From the NCBI GenBank assembly GCA_018056585.1, contig JAGPFK010000113.1:1-5830 (forward strand): a stretch of DNA of 5,830 nucleotides. The letters run 5' to 3'. The stretch is from Clostridia bacterium (lineage in GTDB: Bacteria > Bacillota > Clostridia > Saccharofermentanales > UBA5734). Shown piece by piece: positions 5,381 to 5,830 of this stretch. A model generated the notes under the pieces. The model was not told where the DNA came from. It ran no database searches and worked only from the letters and a program-made list of their open reading frames with translations. The position numbers and the translations under genes are program-made. Numbering within the stretch: the stretch's first letter is position 1; each line of letters opens with the position of its first letter.

Positions 5381-5830
5381 CGACAAAAACCAGTCCAGTC
5401 CGTTTTGAACTTTTGCATGTTTGCCGCCAAAGCGGCGCCCGGGCCGGTGTTTTGCATACCCCGCACGGGTCTGTTCAAACGCCCGCTTTTATGCCGGTTG
5501 GCACTCAAGCTTCCGTAAAAGGTCTGTCACCTGAAGAGCTTAAGCAAATAGGGGTTGAGATGATCCTTGCCAATACGTATCACTTATGGATGCGTCCCGG
5601 ATCTGATTTGATTCGGGAAAGTGGCGGGTTGCACCGTTTCATGAACTGGGATCGTGGTATCCTGACGGACAGTGGCGGCTTTCAGGTTTTCAGCCTCAGC
5701 GATTTGCGCCACATTACCGAGGAAGGTGTTGGATTCAAATCACACCTTGATGGCTCAAGTCATCTTTTGACTCCTGAAAAATCGATTCAAATCCAGAACG
5801 ACTTAGGCGCTGACATTATAATGGCCTTTG
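5377..5830 (+). CDS. tgt: Tgt, tRNA-guanine transglycosylase (3' end missing)
   Basis: Bacterial Tgt exchanges guanine 34 for preQ1 in tRNAs with a GUN anticodon (Asp, Asn, His, Tyr), providing the substrate for QueA. The first 151 residues are visible and the frame stays open to the right edge; full-length proteins are about 370-380 residues. Recognisable parts are the N-terminal FELLH, the TPAFMPVGTQASVKGL block (35-50), ILANTYHLWMRPG (63-75) and TDSGGFQVFSLS (97-108), whose Asp98 corresponds to the active-site aspartate Asp102 of the Z. mobilis enzyme. The window ends in ADIIMAF, just before the conserved Asp of the DEC motif; the last base is G, as expected for an Asp codon. The missing part would hold the nucleophilic aspartate and the zinc site. 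AGGAGG at 5365-5370 lies 6 nt before the ATG, inside the end of queA, and ATG overlaps the queA TGA, so the two are translationally coupled. Confidence 0.97.
   Translation, partial: MTTKTSPVRFELLHVCRQSGARAGVLHTPHGSVQTPAFMPVGTQASVKGLSPEELKQIGVEMILANTYHLWMRPGSDLIRESGGLHRFMNWDRGILTDSGGFQVFSLSDLRHITEEGVGFKSHLDGSSHLLTPEKSIQIQNDLGADIIMAF

Noticed and set aside
1..5830. A new defence, mobile or biosynthetic system
   Set aside because: All genes but one belong to well-known housekeeping families with intact active-site residues in the visible parts. The remaining DUF624 gene is a single membrane protein with no linked partner genes in this window.

Overview
This is an ordinary bacterial housekeeping segment with six protein-coding genes and almost no empty space. 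The best guess is a member of the Bacillota (Firmicutes), probably Clostridia-like. Supporting signs are a folate/FAD-dependent TrmFO, a YesL-like DUF624 membrane protein (a family typical of Bacillota), strong GGAGG-type ribosome binding sites, and roughly balanced base composition. The genus cannot be told from this window.

Layout, left to right. (1) trmFO on + enters from the left edge, lacking only about ten N-terminal residues; it makes the m5U54 methyl mark of tRNA. (2) A DUF624/YesL-like six-helix membrane protein on + follows after a 57-nt gap that holds a possible promoter and a GC hairpin abutting its ribosome binding site. It has an unusual, very acidic C-terminal tail. (3) dapB and (4) dapA lie on -, transcribed as dapA-dapB with a 21-nt gap. 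They encode two consecutive steps of the diaminopimelate/lysine pathway. The DUF624 gene and dapB meet tail to tail with no base between their stop codons. (5) queA and (6) tgt lie on +, with tgt running off the right edge; their ATGA start/stop overlap marks a translationally coupled queuosine operon.

The most informative non-coding stretch is the 122-bp dapA/queA divergent region (4209-4330). It holds a good extended -10 promoter for dapA and a partly symmetric -10 that could also fire toward queA. A second TATAAT lies so close to the queA ATG that the message could be leaderless, and a perfect 6-bp hairpin sits in the dapA leader.

Functionally the genes form three modules: tRNA T-loop methylation (trmFO), cell-wall/lysine precursor synthesis (dapA, dapB), and wobble-base queuosine modification of tRNA (tgt, queA), plus a membrane protein of unknown role. 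I found no mobile element, CRISPR array, RNA gene or evidently new multi-gene system. The points worth following are regulatory and structural details rather than a new system.
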